Shown: positions 23,982 to 33,367, counted from the first letter of the stretch. The stretch: 44,327 nucleotides of DNA from an uncultured Verrucomicrobiae bacterium (GCA_937957985.1 CALGOH010000123.1:1-44327), one strand, 5' to 3'. Numbers and translations: made by a program. Notes: generated by a model not told the origin, from the letters alone.

Positions 23982-24092
23982 AGCCCGCTTAGCACTTCGG
24001 GCCTTGGACTTTCAGACCTTCGACTTTCAGACCGGGCGAACAGCTCAATGAAGGGCTTTTCGGGCTCGCCCCGACGAAGTCGGCCCTACGGG

Positions 24093-24121
24093 CGAACTTC
24101 TCACGTCCCGCGAGAAGTTCG
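24093..24121. repeat. Hairpin at the 3' end of the RND operon
   Basis: CGAACTTCTC (24093-24102) and GAGAAGTTCG (24112-24121) are perfect 10-base inverted arms around a 9-base loop, ending two bases from the stop of the outer-membrane factor gene. It could terminate the efflux operon (transcribed on the minus strand). Adjacent shorter hairpins (CCGAC/GTCGG near 24071) are also present. Confidence 0.7.
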
Positions 24122-24123
24122 GG

Positions 24124-25497
24124 CTAACGTGTCCACCCGCCGCCGAGCGACTGGATCAGGCGGGTCGCGGCGAGGACCCGGGCGCGGTCGATGGCCAGGG
24201 CGGCCCGCTGCTCGGCCAGCGCGGTGCGCTCCGACTCGACGACCTCGAAGTAGTCCGTCGCGCCGCCCTCGTAGCGCTGGCGGACCAGCGAGGCGGCGGT
24301 GCGGGCGCTCTTCGCCCCACGTTGGCGGGAAGCCGAGGCGGAGCCGAGCCGGCGTCCCTCGACCAGCGCGTCCTCGGTCTCGCGGACCGCCTTGAGCAGC
24401 GTCTCGCGGTAGTTCTCGAGCGCCCCGCGGTAGGCCGCCTCGGCTCGGTCCTTGTCGGCGAAGGCCCGGCCGCCCTGGAAGATGGGGATGTCCAGTTCCG
24501 GCCCCAGCGACCAGAGCCTCGAGCCGGAATTGAAGAGATCGCTGGTGCTCAGCGAGCGGAAACCTCCCTCGCCGGTGAGCGAAAGCCGCGGCAGGTAGCT
24601 GGCGATGGCGAGGCCGATGCGGTCACTGGCGGCGGCCAGCCGGCGCTCGGCGGCCGCGATGTCCGGACGCCGGCGCAGCAGATCGGACGGCACGGCCGAT
24701 GGCGGCGACGGGGTCCGCGGACGCGCCGAAGAGGACGCGACCGTGAAGCCGGACGCACTGCGGCCGACCAGCGCAGCCAGGGCGTTCTCGAACTGCCCGC
24801 GCTGCACGCGGAGCTGCTCGATCTCCGAGCGCACGCTCTCGTGCTCGGTGACCGAGCGCTCGTAGTCGATGCGGCTGCTCGCCCCGCCGTCGAAGCGCGC
24901 CTTCATCAATCGCCGCGCCTCGGCCCGCAGCTTTTCGGTTTCCTCCAGCAGCGCGATCTCGGCATCGATGAAACGGAGCGACAGGTAGGTCCTCGCCACC
25001 TCGCCGCGCAGTGACAGCAGCGCCCCGCGGTAGTCGTAGCCCGCCGCCTCGGTCTCGGCGACCGCGGCCCCGATCTTGCGCCGCACCCTTCCCCAAAGGT
25101 CGATCTCCCAGGAAAGGTTCAGCGCCGCCCGGTAGTCGTTGTAGATGCCGGCCGAGAAGTTCGAGTTGCCGCTGTCCTGCTGGCGGCGCCCGAAGGCGTC
25201 GGCCGTGACGGCCGGCCAGGCGTGGGCCGAGTCCAGACCGAGCGCGGGCCGGGCCTCGTCGTGGCGCGCCAGCGGCGCGCGGGCGGTCGGGCCGTCGGAC
25301 TCGGCGAGGCGGATGTAGCGGCTCAGCTCCGCGTCGCCGAACATCCCCCACCACGACCCCTCGGGCGCGGGTTCCGAGAAGCCGGCGTTCTTGAAGGCCG
25401 CCTCGAGTTCCGGAGTCGGGGCCTCGTAGTCCGGGCCGACCGCGCAGGCGGAGACCAGCACGGCGGCGCCCGTGGCGATGAAACGGGTCCGGTTCAT
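24124..25497 (-). CDS. RND efflux outer-membrane lipoprotein (NodT/OprM family)
   Basis: A 457-residue TolC-like outer-membrane factor. A lipoprotein signal is present (AAVLVSACAVGPDYEAP, lipid-attached Cys in VSAC), followed by the family's usual PEL.AAF start. Two coiled-coil halves are visible (EIALLEETEKLRAEARRLMKARFDGG, and LLKAVRETEDALVEGRRLGSA with RYEGGATDYFEVVESERTALAEQRA). It forms the outer channel of a tripartite pump with the two proteins encoded upstream. Its ATG overlaps the RND permease TGA (ATGA), so the last three genes are tightly coupled. Part of the first repeat looks slightly degenerate, but no frameshift is evident. Confidence 0.93.
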   Translation of the reverse strand: MNRTRFIATGAAVLVSACAVGPDYEAPTPELEAAFKNAGFSEPAPEGSWWGMFGDAELSRYIRLAESDGPTARAPLARHDEARPALGLDSAHAWPAVTADAFGRRQQDSGNSNFSAGIYNDYRAALNLSWEIDLWGRVRRKIGAAVAETEAAGYDYRGALLSLRGEVARTYLSLRFIDAEIALLEETEKLRAEARRLMKARFDGGASSRIDYERSVTEHESVRSEIEQLRVQRGQFENALAALVGRSASGFTVASSSARPRTPSPPSAVPSDLLRRRPDIAAAERRLAAASDRIGLAIASYLPRLSLTGEGGFRSLSTSDLFNSGSRLWSLGPELDIPIFQGGRAFADKDRAEAAYRGALENYRETLLKAVRETEDALVEGRRLGSASASRQRGAKSARTAASLVRQRYEGGATDYFEVVESERTALAEQRAALAIDRARVLAATRLIQSLGGGWTR

Positions 25498-28400
25498 GAG
25501 GAAGTCGAGGGCTTGAGGGCGAAGATCGAGCTGAGGACCGTTGGTACGAGAACCATCGTAAATACCGTGCTCACCGAGAGACCGCCGACGACCACCGCGC
25601 CGAGCCCGCGGTAGAGCTCCGAACCGGCGCCGGGCATCAGCACCAGCGGCAGCATCCCGCCGACGGAGGTCAGGGTGGACATCAGGATCGGCCGCACCCG
25701 CGAGCGCACGCTTTCCACCACCGCCTCCTGCGGCGCCAGCTCGCCGTCGCGCATGAAGTTCAGCGCCTGGTGGACGATCAGGATGGCGTTGTTCACCACC
25801 ACCCCGGCGAGGATCACGAAGCCGAGGATGGTCAGCATGTCGAGGTTCTGCACCGGCATGTAGCGGTCGAGCTTGCTCCAGTGGTGGACCGCGGCCAGGC
25901 CGAGGAAGCCGCCGAAGGTCGCCAGCGGCACGCTGAGCATGATGACCAGCGGATAGCTCCAGCTCTGGAAGAGGATGACCATCAGCAGGTAGATCACGAG
26001 GAAGGCCATGAACAGGCTGCTGGCGACGGTGCCCTTGATCGTCCCGTCGCCGAGCAGCGAGTTGCGGATCTCGGCGAGCTTGCCGGCGGAACCCGCCAGA
26101 CCGACGCCGACGTCGGGCGGGATGGTGCCGTCGGCACGCAATCCGTCGATGACCCCGTTGACCCGGTCGATCACCGTTTCGAGCGGCTGACCGGTGGGCG
26201 GCTCGAGCTCCAGGGTGACGGCCCGCTGGCGGTCGACGTGACGGATCTGGTCGGGTCCGCGCACGCGCTCAAGGTGCGCAACCGAGCGCAGGTCGACGAT
26301 GTCGCCCTCCGGCGAGGCCAGCGGCAGGTCGAGCAGCTTGTCGAGCGGCTGTTCCTCCTCGCCGCGCTCGGTGAGGATCTTGATGTCCTTCAGCTCGCCG
26401 TTCTGCTCGTAGTCGCGGAAAAGCACGATGCCGTCGCCCCCGGCCTGGATCGCGAGGCCGAGGTCGGTACGGGTGAGGCCGAGCTCGCGCAGGCGCGTGT
26501 CGTCGGGCTCGATCCGCAGTTCGTCGAGCGGCAGGGCGAAGTTCGGAGGGGCCGGCGTGATGTTCGTGCCGGGAGGCATGGCGCCGTAGAGCGCGCCCAT
26601 CGTCGCGCCGGCCGCCTGCGAGACGCGGTCGAGATCGCGCCCGCTGAAGTCGATCTGCACCGCGCCGCCGGTCGATCCGCCGATGCGGAAAAGCGGCATC
26701 TGCAGGGCGATGGCGAAGGTGTCCGGCATGCCGCCGGTCGCCTGCTGGAAGGCGGGAATGAGGTCGGCGACGCGTTTCTTGTCCGCTGAAATCCCGCCGT
26801 GGAACATCCGGCCCTCGAAGGACACGAGGAAGTAGTTGTCGAGCGGCGGCGGAATCACGGTCCCGCCCGAGCCGTCGCGCAGCGGCACCGGCTCGCGGTG
26901 GTCCTCCGCCTCGGCGTTGCCGCCGTTGAGCCGGGTTTCGACGCCGTACTTGTCCGGCGTGGCGTCCCACAGCGGCTTGATGCGCTCCTCGATCTTCTCG
27001 CCCATCTCGGAGAGCTTCTCGAGGTTGTAGGTCGGCGGCGGAAACAGGAGCCCGAAGACGAGGTTGCGGTTCCCCTGCGGCAGGTAGTCGAGCGGCGGCA
27101 GCAGGATGCGGGTGCCGACGACGGTGACGACGGTGAAGGCGAGGATGATGACCAGCCGCCGCGGCCAGGTCGCGGTGCCGGTCGTGACGGCCCGCGCCGC
27201 GAAGTCCGGCATGCGCTCGAAGAGAATCGCCAGCGGCCGGAAGGGCGCGCCGAGGATCTTGAAGAAGCGCGAGCCGAAGACGCGGTCGAACATCGTCGGC
27301 CCGTCGCCGGTCTCGTGAGGCGTGAGCCATTTCCCCGAGGCCACCGGAATCAGGGTGAGGCTGACGATGAACGACAGGCTGACCGCAGCCATCAGCGCCA
27401 GCGCGATGTCGCGGAAAAGCTGCCCCGCCTGCTCTTCGATCAGCAGGATGGGCGCGAAGACGACCACCGTGGTCAGGGTCGAGGCCAGCACCGCGCCGCC
27501 GACCTCGACGGTGCCGTCGCGCGCGGCGGCGAGCGGCGATTTCCCCATCTCGAGATGGCGGTGGATGTTCTCGATCACCACGATCGCGTTGTCGACGACC
27601 ATGCCGACGGCGAAGGCGAGCCCGGCGAGCGAGATGATGTTGATCGAGCGGCCGAGCATCACCAGCACTGTGAAGGAGGCGATGATCGAAACCGGAATCG
27701 CGATGGCGATGATGCCGACGGCCCGCACGCTGCGCAGGAAGAAGAGCAGCGTGATCGTCGCCAGCACGCCGCCGAGGATCAGGTTCGAGCGGACGAGCAC
27801 GAAGGCGTCCTCGACGTAGGTCGAGGCGTTGTAGGTCGGCACCAGCTCGAGCTTCCCGTCGAGGCCGAGCTGGCGCGACTTCTGGTCGAGCAGGTTGCCC
27901 GGCTGATTCATCGTCTCGACCTCGTCGAGCAGCATCCGCATCGTCTCCAGCAGGTTGGCGCCGCGCTGGAGCTGGAAGTTGAAGAACGCCGCCCGCTGGC
28001 CGCGGGAACGCACCCACGAGGTCGGCTCCTTGAAGCCGTTCCGGATTTCCGCGACGTCGCCGAGATAGACCGGGCCGGCCTCGTCGCGGAAGATGATCAT
28101 TTCGGCGGCCTCCTCGGGCGTCTCGAAGCGCCCGGGCACGCGCAGGCGGTGGTCGCGCTTGCCCATCTCGATCTTGCCGCCGGAGAAGTTGGCGTTGGCG
28201 GCGGTGATTCCCTGCCGGAGCTGGGCGAAGGTGATGCCCCGCTGGGCCAGCGCCTCGGGATCGACCACGACCTGCAGTTCCGAGGCCGTGGCACCCCGCA
28301 CGCCGACCTGGCTGATGCCCGGGATGCGCTCGAAGCGCGGCTTCATGCTGCGGTCCATGAAGTCGTAGAGCTGCCCGGGGTCGTAGTCCGGGTCGGTGGA

Positions 28401-28835
28401 GAAAAGCCCGATCCACGCGATGTAGTCGGCCGACTCCGGGTCGTAGTCCTCGACCACCGGCTGCAGGACCCCGCCCGGGTAGCCGGGCACCTCGTCGAGC
28501 TTCTGCAGGACCTCGTCCTCGGCGGTCGAAATGTCGGTCCCGGTCTCGAATTCCAGCCGGATCGTTCCCTGCCCCGCGGCGCTGGTGCTGATCATCGACT
28601 CCAGCCCGGTCACCTCGCCGAGCACCCGCTCCTGCTCCTCGATGATGTCCGACTCGATCTCCTCCGCCGACGCGTTCTCCCAGTTGGTCGTCACGGCGAT
28701 CACGACCGACGACACCTCGGGGGTCATCCGCACGGGCACGCGCGTGATCGCGAGGATGCCGCTGAAAATGGCGAGCATCGTGCCGACCGCGATCGTGATC
28801 GGCTGCTTCAGCAGGAAGTCGATCGGTGATCTCAT
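25494..28835 (-). CDS. RND-family multidrug efflux permease
   Basis: A 1113-residue inner-membrane proton-driven pump, start ATG 28835 overlapping the membrane-fusion protein stop. The N-terminus is SPIDFLLKQPITIAVGTML. Transmembrane segment 4 contains the proton-relay Asp pair region (GLAFAVGMVVDNAIVVIENIHRH). Two large periplasmic loops and two copies of the six-helix half are evident (ALMAAVSLSFIVSLTLIPV, VILFQSWSYPLVIMLSVPLATFGGFLGL, GFVILAGVVVNNAILIVHQAL). The sequence fits HAE1-type drug pumps. Substrate cannot be read from the sequence. Middle gene of the TetR-MFP-RND-OMF operon. Confidence 0.96.
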   Translation of the reverse strand: MRSPIDFLLKQPITIAVGTMLAIFSGILAITRVPVRMTPEVSSVVIAVTTNWENASAEEIESDIIEEQERVLGEVTGLESMISTSAAGQGTIRLEFETGTDISTAEDEVLQKLDEVPGYPGGVLQPVVEDYDPESADYIAWIGLFSTDPDYDPGQLYDFMDRSMKPRFERIPGISQVGVRGATASELQVVVDPEALAQRGITFAQLRQGITAANANFSGGKIEMGKRDHRLRVPGRFETPEEAAEMIIFRDEAGPVYLGDVAEIRNGFKEPTSWVRSRGQRAAFFNFQLQRGANLLETMRMLLDEVETMNQPGNLLDQKSRQLGLDGKLELVPTYNASTYVEDAFVLVRSNLILGGVLATITLLFFLRSVRAVGIIAIAIPVSIIASFTVLVMLGRSINIISLAGLAFAVGMVVDNAIVVIENIHRHLEMGKSPLAAARDGTVEVGGAVLASTLTTVVVFAPILLIEEQAGQLFRDIALALMAAVSLSFIVSLTLIPVASGKWLTPHETGDGPTMFDRVFGSRFFKILGAPFRPLAILFERMPDFAARAVTTGTATWPRRLVIILAFTVVTVVGTRILLPPLDYLPQGNRNLVFGLLFPPPTYNLEKLSEMGEKIEERIKPLWDATPDKYGVETRLNGGNAEAEDHREPVPLRDGSGGTVIPPPLDNYFLVSFEGRMFHGGISADKKRVADLIPAFQQATGGMPDTFAIALQMPLFRIGGSTGGAVQIDFSGRDLDRVSQAAGATMGALYGAMPPGTNITPAPPNFALPLDELRIEPDDTRLRELGLTRTDLGLAIQAGGDGIVLFRDYEQNGELKDIKILTERGEEEQPLDKLLDLPLASPEGDIVDLRSVAHLERVRGPDQIRHVDRQRAVTLELEPPTGQPLETVIDRVNGVIDGLRADGTIPPDVGVGLAGSAGKLAEIRNSLLGDGTIKGTVASSLFMAFLVIYLLMVILFQSWSYPLVIMLSVPLATFGGFLGLAAVHHWSKLDRYMPVQNLDMLTILGFVILAGVVVNNAILIVHQALNFMRDGELAPQEAVVESVRSRVRPILMSTLTSVGGMLPLVLMPGAGSELYRGLGAVVVGGLSVSTVFTMVLVPTVLSSIFALKPSTSS

Positions 28836-30043
28836 CGGCTGGCTTCGGCGGCGGTCTCCTTCCACGGCTCGGGGGCGATCGGGGCCTTGGCCATCAGGCG
28901 CTCGTTGCCCTCGACGATCACCTCGTCGCCCTCCTTCAGCGCGCCTTCGGCGAGCACCGCTTCGCCGGAGCGCTCGAAGAGCAGCTCGACCTCCACCCGT
29001 TTCGCCACCGGCGGCCCCTCGCCCGAGCGGTCGGGGACGAACACGTGGGAGCCGGCGTAGCTGGTGAGGATCGCATCGCTGGGCACGACGATCCGCGGGA
29101 CCGGGTTGCCGAGCGGCACGCTGGCGGTGACCGACGAGCCGGCGGTGAGGCGGTTGTCCGGATCCGGCACGTGGGCGACCACGGTGAACCTGCGCGAGCG
29201 GCCGTCGATCTCGGGAATCACCGTCAGCCTGTCGGTGTGCAGGGTCTCCGAAATCCCCGCGACCCGTAGCTCAACCCGCTCGGGCGAGGTCGCGCGCAGC
29301 AGTCCGGCGCTGCGTTCCGGAAGCTGCAGCCAGGCCTCGGCCTCGCCGGTGGAAACCAGCGTCACCACCGGCGACCCCTCGCCGAGCCACTCGCCGACCT
29401 CGGTGTGCCGGGCGACCACGCGTCCATCGAAGGGCGCGCGGACCTCCAGGTCACCCTTGCGCACCTCCAGCAGATCGAGCCGCTGCCGGGAGGCCTCGAT
29501 CATTTCATCGGCGGCGTTGACGCGGGCCTCGGCCACCTTCATCTCGCGCAGGCTGTCGAGGTATTCACGCTCGGCGACGGCCCGCTGTTCCCACAGGCCC
29601 CGCATCATCTCCTCGTCGCGCACGGCGCGCTCCCGCTCGGCCTCGCGCTGCGCCAGGTCGGCCCGGGCCGAGGTCAGGTCCGCCGACGCCTCCTGGATCT
29701 GCGCCTGCAGCCGCCGCGGATCGAGCCGCGCGAGCACGTCGCCGCTTTTCACCAGATCCCCCTCGTCCACGAGCAGGGCGTCCACCGCGGCCGACTCCCG
29801 GGCCGCGACCTCGGCCCGGCGGACGGAGCGCAGGGTGCCGGTGACCGAGAGCTTCTCGACCATGTCGCGCTTCTCGGCCGGGCGCACGATCACCGCGGCC
29901 GGTGGGCGGCCGCCTCCCCCGCCACCTCCGGATTCGGGCTTGGCATCGCGCAGCGCCTTCCAGCCGAACCACGAGGTGACGGCGACGATCAAGAGCACCA
30001 CCAGCCAGCCAAGGGCGACGCGCATGGATGTGGAATTCGACAT
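28832..30043 (-). CDS. RND efflux membrane-fusion protein
   Basis: A 403-residue periplasmic adaptor. Start ATG 30043 follows the TetR stop by five bases. N-terminal membrane anchor GWLVVLLIVAVTSWFGW, then a flexible Gly-rich linker (seven Gly in a row), a biotinyl/lipoyl-like half (VTGTLRSVRRAEVAARESAAVDALLVDEGD, VKSGDVLARLDPRRLQAQIQEA), a long alpha hairpin of Glu/Arg-rich helices, and the second half DLEVRAPFDGRVVARHTEVGEWLGEGSPVV. Joins the RND pump to the outer-membrane factor. A longer frame starting at 30241 exists, but its first 66 residues run antisense-like through the end of tetR and are rejected. Confidence 0.94.
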   Translation of the reverse strand: MSNSTSMRVALGWLVVLLIVAVTSWFGWKALRDAKPESGGGGGGGRPPAAVIVRPAEKRDMVEKLSVTGTLRSVRRAEVAARESAAVDALLVDEGDLVKSGDVLARLDPRRLQAQIQEASADLTSARADLAQREAERERAVRDEEMMRGLWEQRAVAEREYLDSLREMKVAEARVNAADEMIEASRQRLDLLEVRKGDLEVRAPFDGRVVARHTEVGEWLGEGSPVVTLVSTGEAEAWLQLPERSAGLLRATSPERVELRVAGISETLHTDRLTVIPEIDGRSRRFTVVAHVPDPDNRLTAGSSVTASVPLGNPVPRIVVPSDAILTSYAGSHVFVPDRSGEGPPVAKRVEVELLFERSGEAVLAEGALKEGDEVIVEGNERLMAKAPIAPEPWKETAAEASR

Positions 30044-30048
30044 GGGGA

Positions 30049-30678
30049 TCAGGCTTGGATCGGGGATTCCAGATCGGGACGGAGTTCGGCGCCGATGACG
30101 CGGGAAAAGGCATCGGCCAGATGACGCACCCGCTCCGGGTCGTCGTGGATGCGCGCCTGGGTGGACGCCCCCTCGAGCATCGAAAAGAGACAGGTCGCCG
30201 TGCTTTCCGGGGAATCGAGGTCGATCAAACCCGCCTCGCACGCCTCCCTCAGCGCGGTTTCGAGATACTTCTGGAAGGCGTCGAGGATCTCCCGGACCTT
30301 CGCCGCCAGCTCGGGTTCGGCCGCGGCGGTTTCGGCGCCGAGGTTGAAATACGGGCAGCCGAGCACGCGGCCGAACCGCTCCCTCACCTCGAGCGTCCGC
30401 CGGTGCCCGTGCTCGATCAGTCGCTCGAACCTCACCAGGGGAGGCAGCGATGGATGAAAAACGCGCTCAAGATTCGGACGACTCTCGGTTTCCCAAAGAT
30501 GATCGAGCGCGGCCACGGCGAGCGCCGTCTTCGACTTGAAGAAATGGTAGAAGCTGCCCTTGCGCACGTCGGCCAGCTCGCAGATGCGATCCACGGATGT
30601 CGCGGCATAGCTGCGCTCCCAGATCGCACCGACCATCGCCTCAAGCAGGCGGATGCGGGCGGGAGCGTCGGCGGACAT
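30049..30678 (-). CDS. TetR-family repressor of the RND operon
   Basis: A 209-residue regulator starting at ATG 30678. The helix-turn-helix is intact: RIRLLEAMVGAIWERSYAATSVDRICELADVRKGSFYHFFKSKTALAVAA, the typical TetR N-terminal layout (described here in two parts: RICELADVRKGSFYHFF is the recognition region). The C-terminal ligand domain is variable. It precedes the membrane-fusion protein with a five-base gap, so it is the first gene of the operon. A perfect 16-base palindrome lies 14 bases upstream of its start and is the probable operator. A longer N-terminus (from 30762) would read through the operator and is rejected. Confidence 0.94.
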   Translation of the reverse strand: MSADAPARIRLLEAMVGAIWERSYAATSVDRICELADVRKGSFYHFFKSKTALAVAALDHLWETESRPNLERVFHPSLPPLVRFERLIEHGHRRTLEVRERFGRVLGCPYFNLGAETAAAEPELAAKVREILDAFQKYLETALREACEAGLIDLDSPESTATCLFSMLEGASTQARIHDDPERVRHLADAFSRVIGAELRPDLESPIQA

Positions 30679-30692
30679 GCGGAGACCCCTAG

Positions 30693-30708
30693 TTGACCGA
30701 TCGGTCAA
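30693..30708. promoter_or_regulatory. TetR operator palindrome
   Basis: TTGACCGATCGGTCAA is a perfect 16-base palindrome, 14 bases upstream of the tetR-type start codon. It resembles the ACCGATCGGT core seen in several TetR-family operators. It probably covers the operon promoter, giving autorepression of the efflux operon. Confidence 0.85.
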
Positions 30709-30775
30709 GTCAACCGGAGAAGTGCAACAATGCCCCGGCGATGGCCTGAGCGTCGGTAACAATCTACCCAGGGAC

Positions 30776-31411
30776 TCAGTCCATCTCGCGCTCCAGTTGA
30801 TCGATCTCCACCCTCACCGCGGCCCGCTGCCGGGCATATCGCATGCGCAGGCTCTCGAACTCGCGATACCGGCGGCTGGCATGGGAGGCGATCATCCATC
30901 CGGTGAATCCGGCCACCATCCCGAGGATGATGGGGGTGAGGTTTGGAAGATCCGTCAATGCCCAGACCGCCAGCATGAGCACGATGAAGACGGTCAAGAC
31001 ACGTATCATGATCGCGTCGCCCGGTCCCGGTGGTGCCAGTGTTCCGTCTTTCGAGCGGGTCGAGACTGATTTTTCGAAGGATTTCCAGCGTGCGTCCAGA
31101 CGCTGCAGTTTCCGCTCCAAGCGGATCAACCGCAGTTCGCGCTCGGTCGAGCGTTGGGTGCGTTCGACCCTTTCCAGCAGCTTGGTATAGACCGCCGACG
31201 GCTGGTGACAGACTTCCAGACGCGAGCCGCAATAGCGACATGTGAGAAAGCGAACGGACTCCTCGATCTCGAGATTCGCGCCACAGCTCTGACAGGCAAC
31301 CTTGGTGATCTTCACCGACACGCCCGTATCCAACCAAGGATCAGACGCCGTCGCAGCCACAAATGATCCCGCATCGGAGAGGAGACTCTCGGAGTCTGTC
31401 GGACGCGCCAT
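30776..31411 (-). CDS. Zinc-ribbon protein with C-terminal membrane helices
   Basis: A 211-residue protein. Residues about 37-68 form a zinc ribbon, VACQSCGANLEIEESVRFLTCRYCGSRLEV (two CxxC pairs; read here as CQSCG and CRYCG). A Lys/Arg/Glu-rich coiled-coil-like stretch follows (residues 78-118), then one or two membrane segments (MIRVLTVFIVLMLAVWAL and LTPIILGMVAGFTGWMIA) and a second short charged helix (RRYREFESLRMRYARQRAAVRVEIDQLEREMD, second coiled coil). Unknown function. The start at 31411 is chosen because it lies 11 bases after the SDR stop; the first 30 residues are unremarkable, so a later start is possible. Confidence 0.65.
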   Translation of the reverse strand: MARPTDSESLLSDAGSFVAATASDPWLDTGVSVKITKVACQSCGANLEIEESVRFLTCRYCGSRLEVCHQPSAVYTKLLERVERTQRSTERELRLIRLERKLQRLDARWKSFEKSVSTRSKDGTLAPPGPGDAIMIRVLTVFIVLMLAVWALTDLPNLTPIILGMVAGFTGWMIASHASRRYREFESLRMRYARQRAAVRVEIDQLEREMD

Positions 31412-31422
31412 TGATGCCTGGT

Positions 31423-32118
31423 TCAGAACGTCCGGACGCTCGAAAGTCCACCATCGGGTCGCAACACTTGGCCGGTCATGAATTTCGAGTGATCGGACAT
31501 GAGGAATGCGACGAGGTCGGCGACATCCTCCGGACGGCCCACCGTCTGGAGCGGATGCCGTCTCTCCGACGCCTCGCGCTTGGCGTCGTTGCCGAGAAGT
31601 CCGGATGCCAGCGGCGTGTCGGTCAGCGACGGGGCGATCACGTTCACCCGGATCTTCGGCGCGAGTTCGGCGGCGAGCGAGCGGGCAAGGCCCTCGACGG
31701 CGGCCTTCGCGGCGGCGATCGAGGCGTGGAACGGCATGCCTTGCGCCACCGCGACGGTGGAGAACAACACGATCGACGCCGACTCCGAAGCCTTGAGAGC
31801 GGGAAGCGCCGTCCGGATCGCGCGGACCGCTCCGAGGAGATTCGTCTGCAGGTCGCTCAGGAAGTCGTCGTCGCTCAGCCGGTGGAAGGGCTTCAACTGA
31901 ATCGTTCCGGGAAAGTAGACGAGCCCGCCCAGTTGCTCCGGAAGATCCCACTGCGGCTCCGAATCCGCATCGAACGCCAGCGTTTCGACTCCCAACTCCG
32001 ACAGCGCCTGCGGGCTACGAAGCGCCGCCAGCAACGGCCTTCCGTCCGACTGAAGTCTCTTCACCGTTGCCAGGCCGATGCCCGAATTGCCGCCGATGAT
32101 CAGGATGGGGTCGCTCAT
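31423..32118 (-). CDS. Short-chain dehydrogenase/reductase-like protein without the catalytic Tyr
   Basis: A 231-residue SDR-fold protein. The nucleotide motif is ILIIGGNSGIGLATVKRL (GxxxGxG). The catalytic region reads HASIAAAKAAVEGLARSL: the Lys of YxxxK is present but Ile takes the place of the Tyr, so standard oxidoreductase chemistry is doubtful. C-terminal part ends NVIAPSLTDTPLASG and FMTGQVLRPDGG, normal for the family. I recall a subgroup of SDRs with the same SIAAAK pattern. Encoded just downstream of folC, 40 bases after its stop, on the same strand, so it may be cotranscribed. Substrate unknown. Confidence 0.85.
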   Translation of the reverse strand: MSDPILIIGGNSGIGLATVKRLQSDGRPLLAALRSPQALSELGVETLAFDADSEPQWDLPEQLGGLVYFPGTIQLKPFHRLSDDDFLSDLQTNLLGAVRAIRTALPALKASESASIVLFSTVAVAQGMPFHASIAAAKAAVEGLARSLAAELAPKIRVNVIAPSLTDTPLASGLLGNDAKREASERRHPLQTVGRPEDVADLVAFLMSDHSKFMTGQVLRPDGGLSSVRTF

Positions 32119-32158
32119 GGCGCACCCTTCGACGCGTCACCGGATCGTCAAGCGGCGA

Positions 32159-33367
32159 TCACTGGGCGGTCGCCATGCGCTCGCCGCCTTGCAGCCATTG
32201 CTTGGCCTCGCCGATGAGGAAAAGCGATCCGGTCACCAGCACCGGGCCGCCGGTATCGAGCGCCGCCCGCATCGCCGACGGAAAATCGGGGTGCCCGGTC
32301 GCACCGGCGAAATGCGACTCCAACTCGGAAACCGGCAGCGCGCGCGGCGAGTCGATCGGGCAGAGGTGTACCTCCGAGACGATCTCCCGCAGCGGTCCGG
32401 CGATGCCCGCGACGTCCTTCGACTCGACCGCACTGAAGACGAGCGCCGCCTTTCTTTCGCCGAATCGCTCCCGCCACGTGGCGGTCAGGGAGCGGACCCC
32501 GTCGGGATTGTGCGCGGCGTCGAGCACCACTTTCCGGCCTTCGTGATCGAGCTCCTCGAACCGCCCCGGCCAGCGGACCGTTTCGAGGCCGTGGTGGACC
32601 GTCTCATAGCTCAATGGCAGCCCGATCGCGTTCAGACACTCCAGCGCCAGGGCCGCGTTCCACGTCTGGTGCCCGCCGGCCAGGCCCAACGGATAGCCCC
32701 GCAGCGGCTCGCGGATGAAGGTGAGCGGACTTCGCCGCTCGTTGGCCTCCTTCTCCAGCGTCCGGCGCACCTCGTCGGGCTGCGGGGCCGAAAGCGCGGG
32801 CTTGCCCTCGACGAAGATCCCCGCCTTCTCGAAGGCGATCTTCCCGAGCGTGTCGCCCAGCCACTTCATGTGGTCCATGCCGACCGGCGTGATCGCGCAG
32901 ACGTCGGCCGGCACCGCCGTGGTGGCGTCCAGCCTGCCACCCATGCCGGTCTCGAGGATGACCAGCTCGCACTCCCTCTCGCGGAACCACCGCATCGCCA
33001 CCGCCAGCGCGATCTCGAAGAAGGTCGGGTGGGGATCGAGCCTTTCGCAGATCGCGCGCAGTTCGGTCAGCATCGCCGCGCACTCGTCCTCGGGAATCTC
33101 GACACCGGAAACGCGGATCCTTTCCCGGAAGTCGATCAGGTGCGGCGAAGTGAAGAGCCCGGTGCGGGTGCCGCCGGCGCGCGCGACCGACTCGGCGATC
33201 GCGCAAGTACTACCCTTGCCGTTGGTCCCGGCGACGTGCAGCACGCGGGTCGTGTGGGCGGGAAAGGCGAGGAACTCCTTGAGCAGCCGCCGCGGCCCGT
33301 CAAGGCCGAGCTTGATCCCGAACATCTGCGTCGAGAACAGCCAGTCGATGGCCTCGCGGTAGTTCAT
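32159..33367 (-). CDS. folC: Folylpolyglutamate/dihydrofolate synthase
   Basis: A 402-residue ligase adding glutamate to folates, and possibly making dihydrofolate. The P-loop is VLHVAGTNGKGSTCA, followed by GLFTSPHLIDFRERIRVSG, the metal/ATP segment ILETGMGGRLDATTAV, TPVGMDHMKWLGDTLGKIAFEKAG and VVLDAAHNPDGVRSL, all hallmarks of FolC. The ATG at 33367 overlaps the TGA of the upstream toxin gene by ATGA. A longer frame from 33517 would read through the toxin gene in another frame and is rejected. accD-folC adjacency is common in bacteria; here a toxin-antitoxin pair separates them. Confidence 0.95.
   Translation of the reverse strand: MNYREAIDWLFSTQMFGIKLGLDGPRRLLKEFLAFPAHTTRVLHVAGTNGKGSTCAIAESVARAGGTRTGLFTSPHLIDFRERIRVSGVEIPEDECAAMLTELRAICERLDPHPTFFEIALAVAMRWFRERECELVILETGMGGRLDATTAVPADVCAITPVGMDHMKWLGDTLGKIAFEKAGIFVEGKPALSAPQPDEVRRTLEKEANERRSPLTFIREPLRGYPLGLAGGHQTWNAALALECLNAIGLPLSYETVHHGLETVRWPGRFEELDHEGRKVVLDAAHNPDGVRSLTATWRERFGERKAALVFSAVESKDVAGIAGPLREIVSEVHLCPIDSPRALPVSELESHFAGATGHPDFPSAMRAALDTGGPVLVTGSLFLIGEAKQWLQGGERMATAQ

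Noticed and set aside
23982..24123. Second attachment site matching the tRNA-fMet end
   Set aside because: No stretch resembling the tRNA 3' end or the 27-base repeat was found; only hairpins and short tandem words are present.
26799..28829. A 676-codon open frame antisense to the RND permease gene
   Set aside because: High GC makes long antisense frames common; translation is His/Arg/Asp-rich with no domain, and the permease on the other strand is unambiguous.
30679..30762. Longer N-terminus for the TetR regulator
   Set aside because: It would be encoded by the operator palindrome, and the helix-turn-helix domain begins naturally at ATG 30678.
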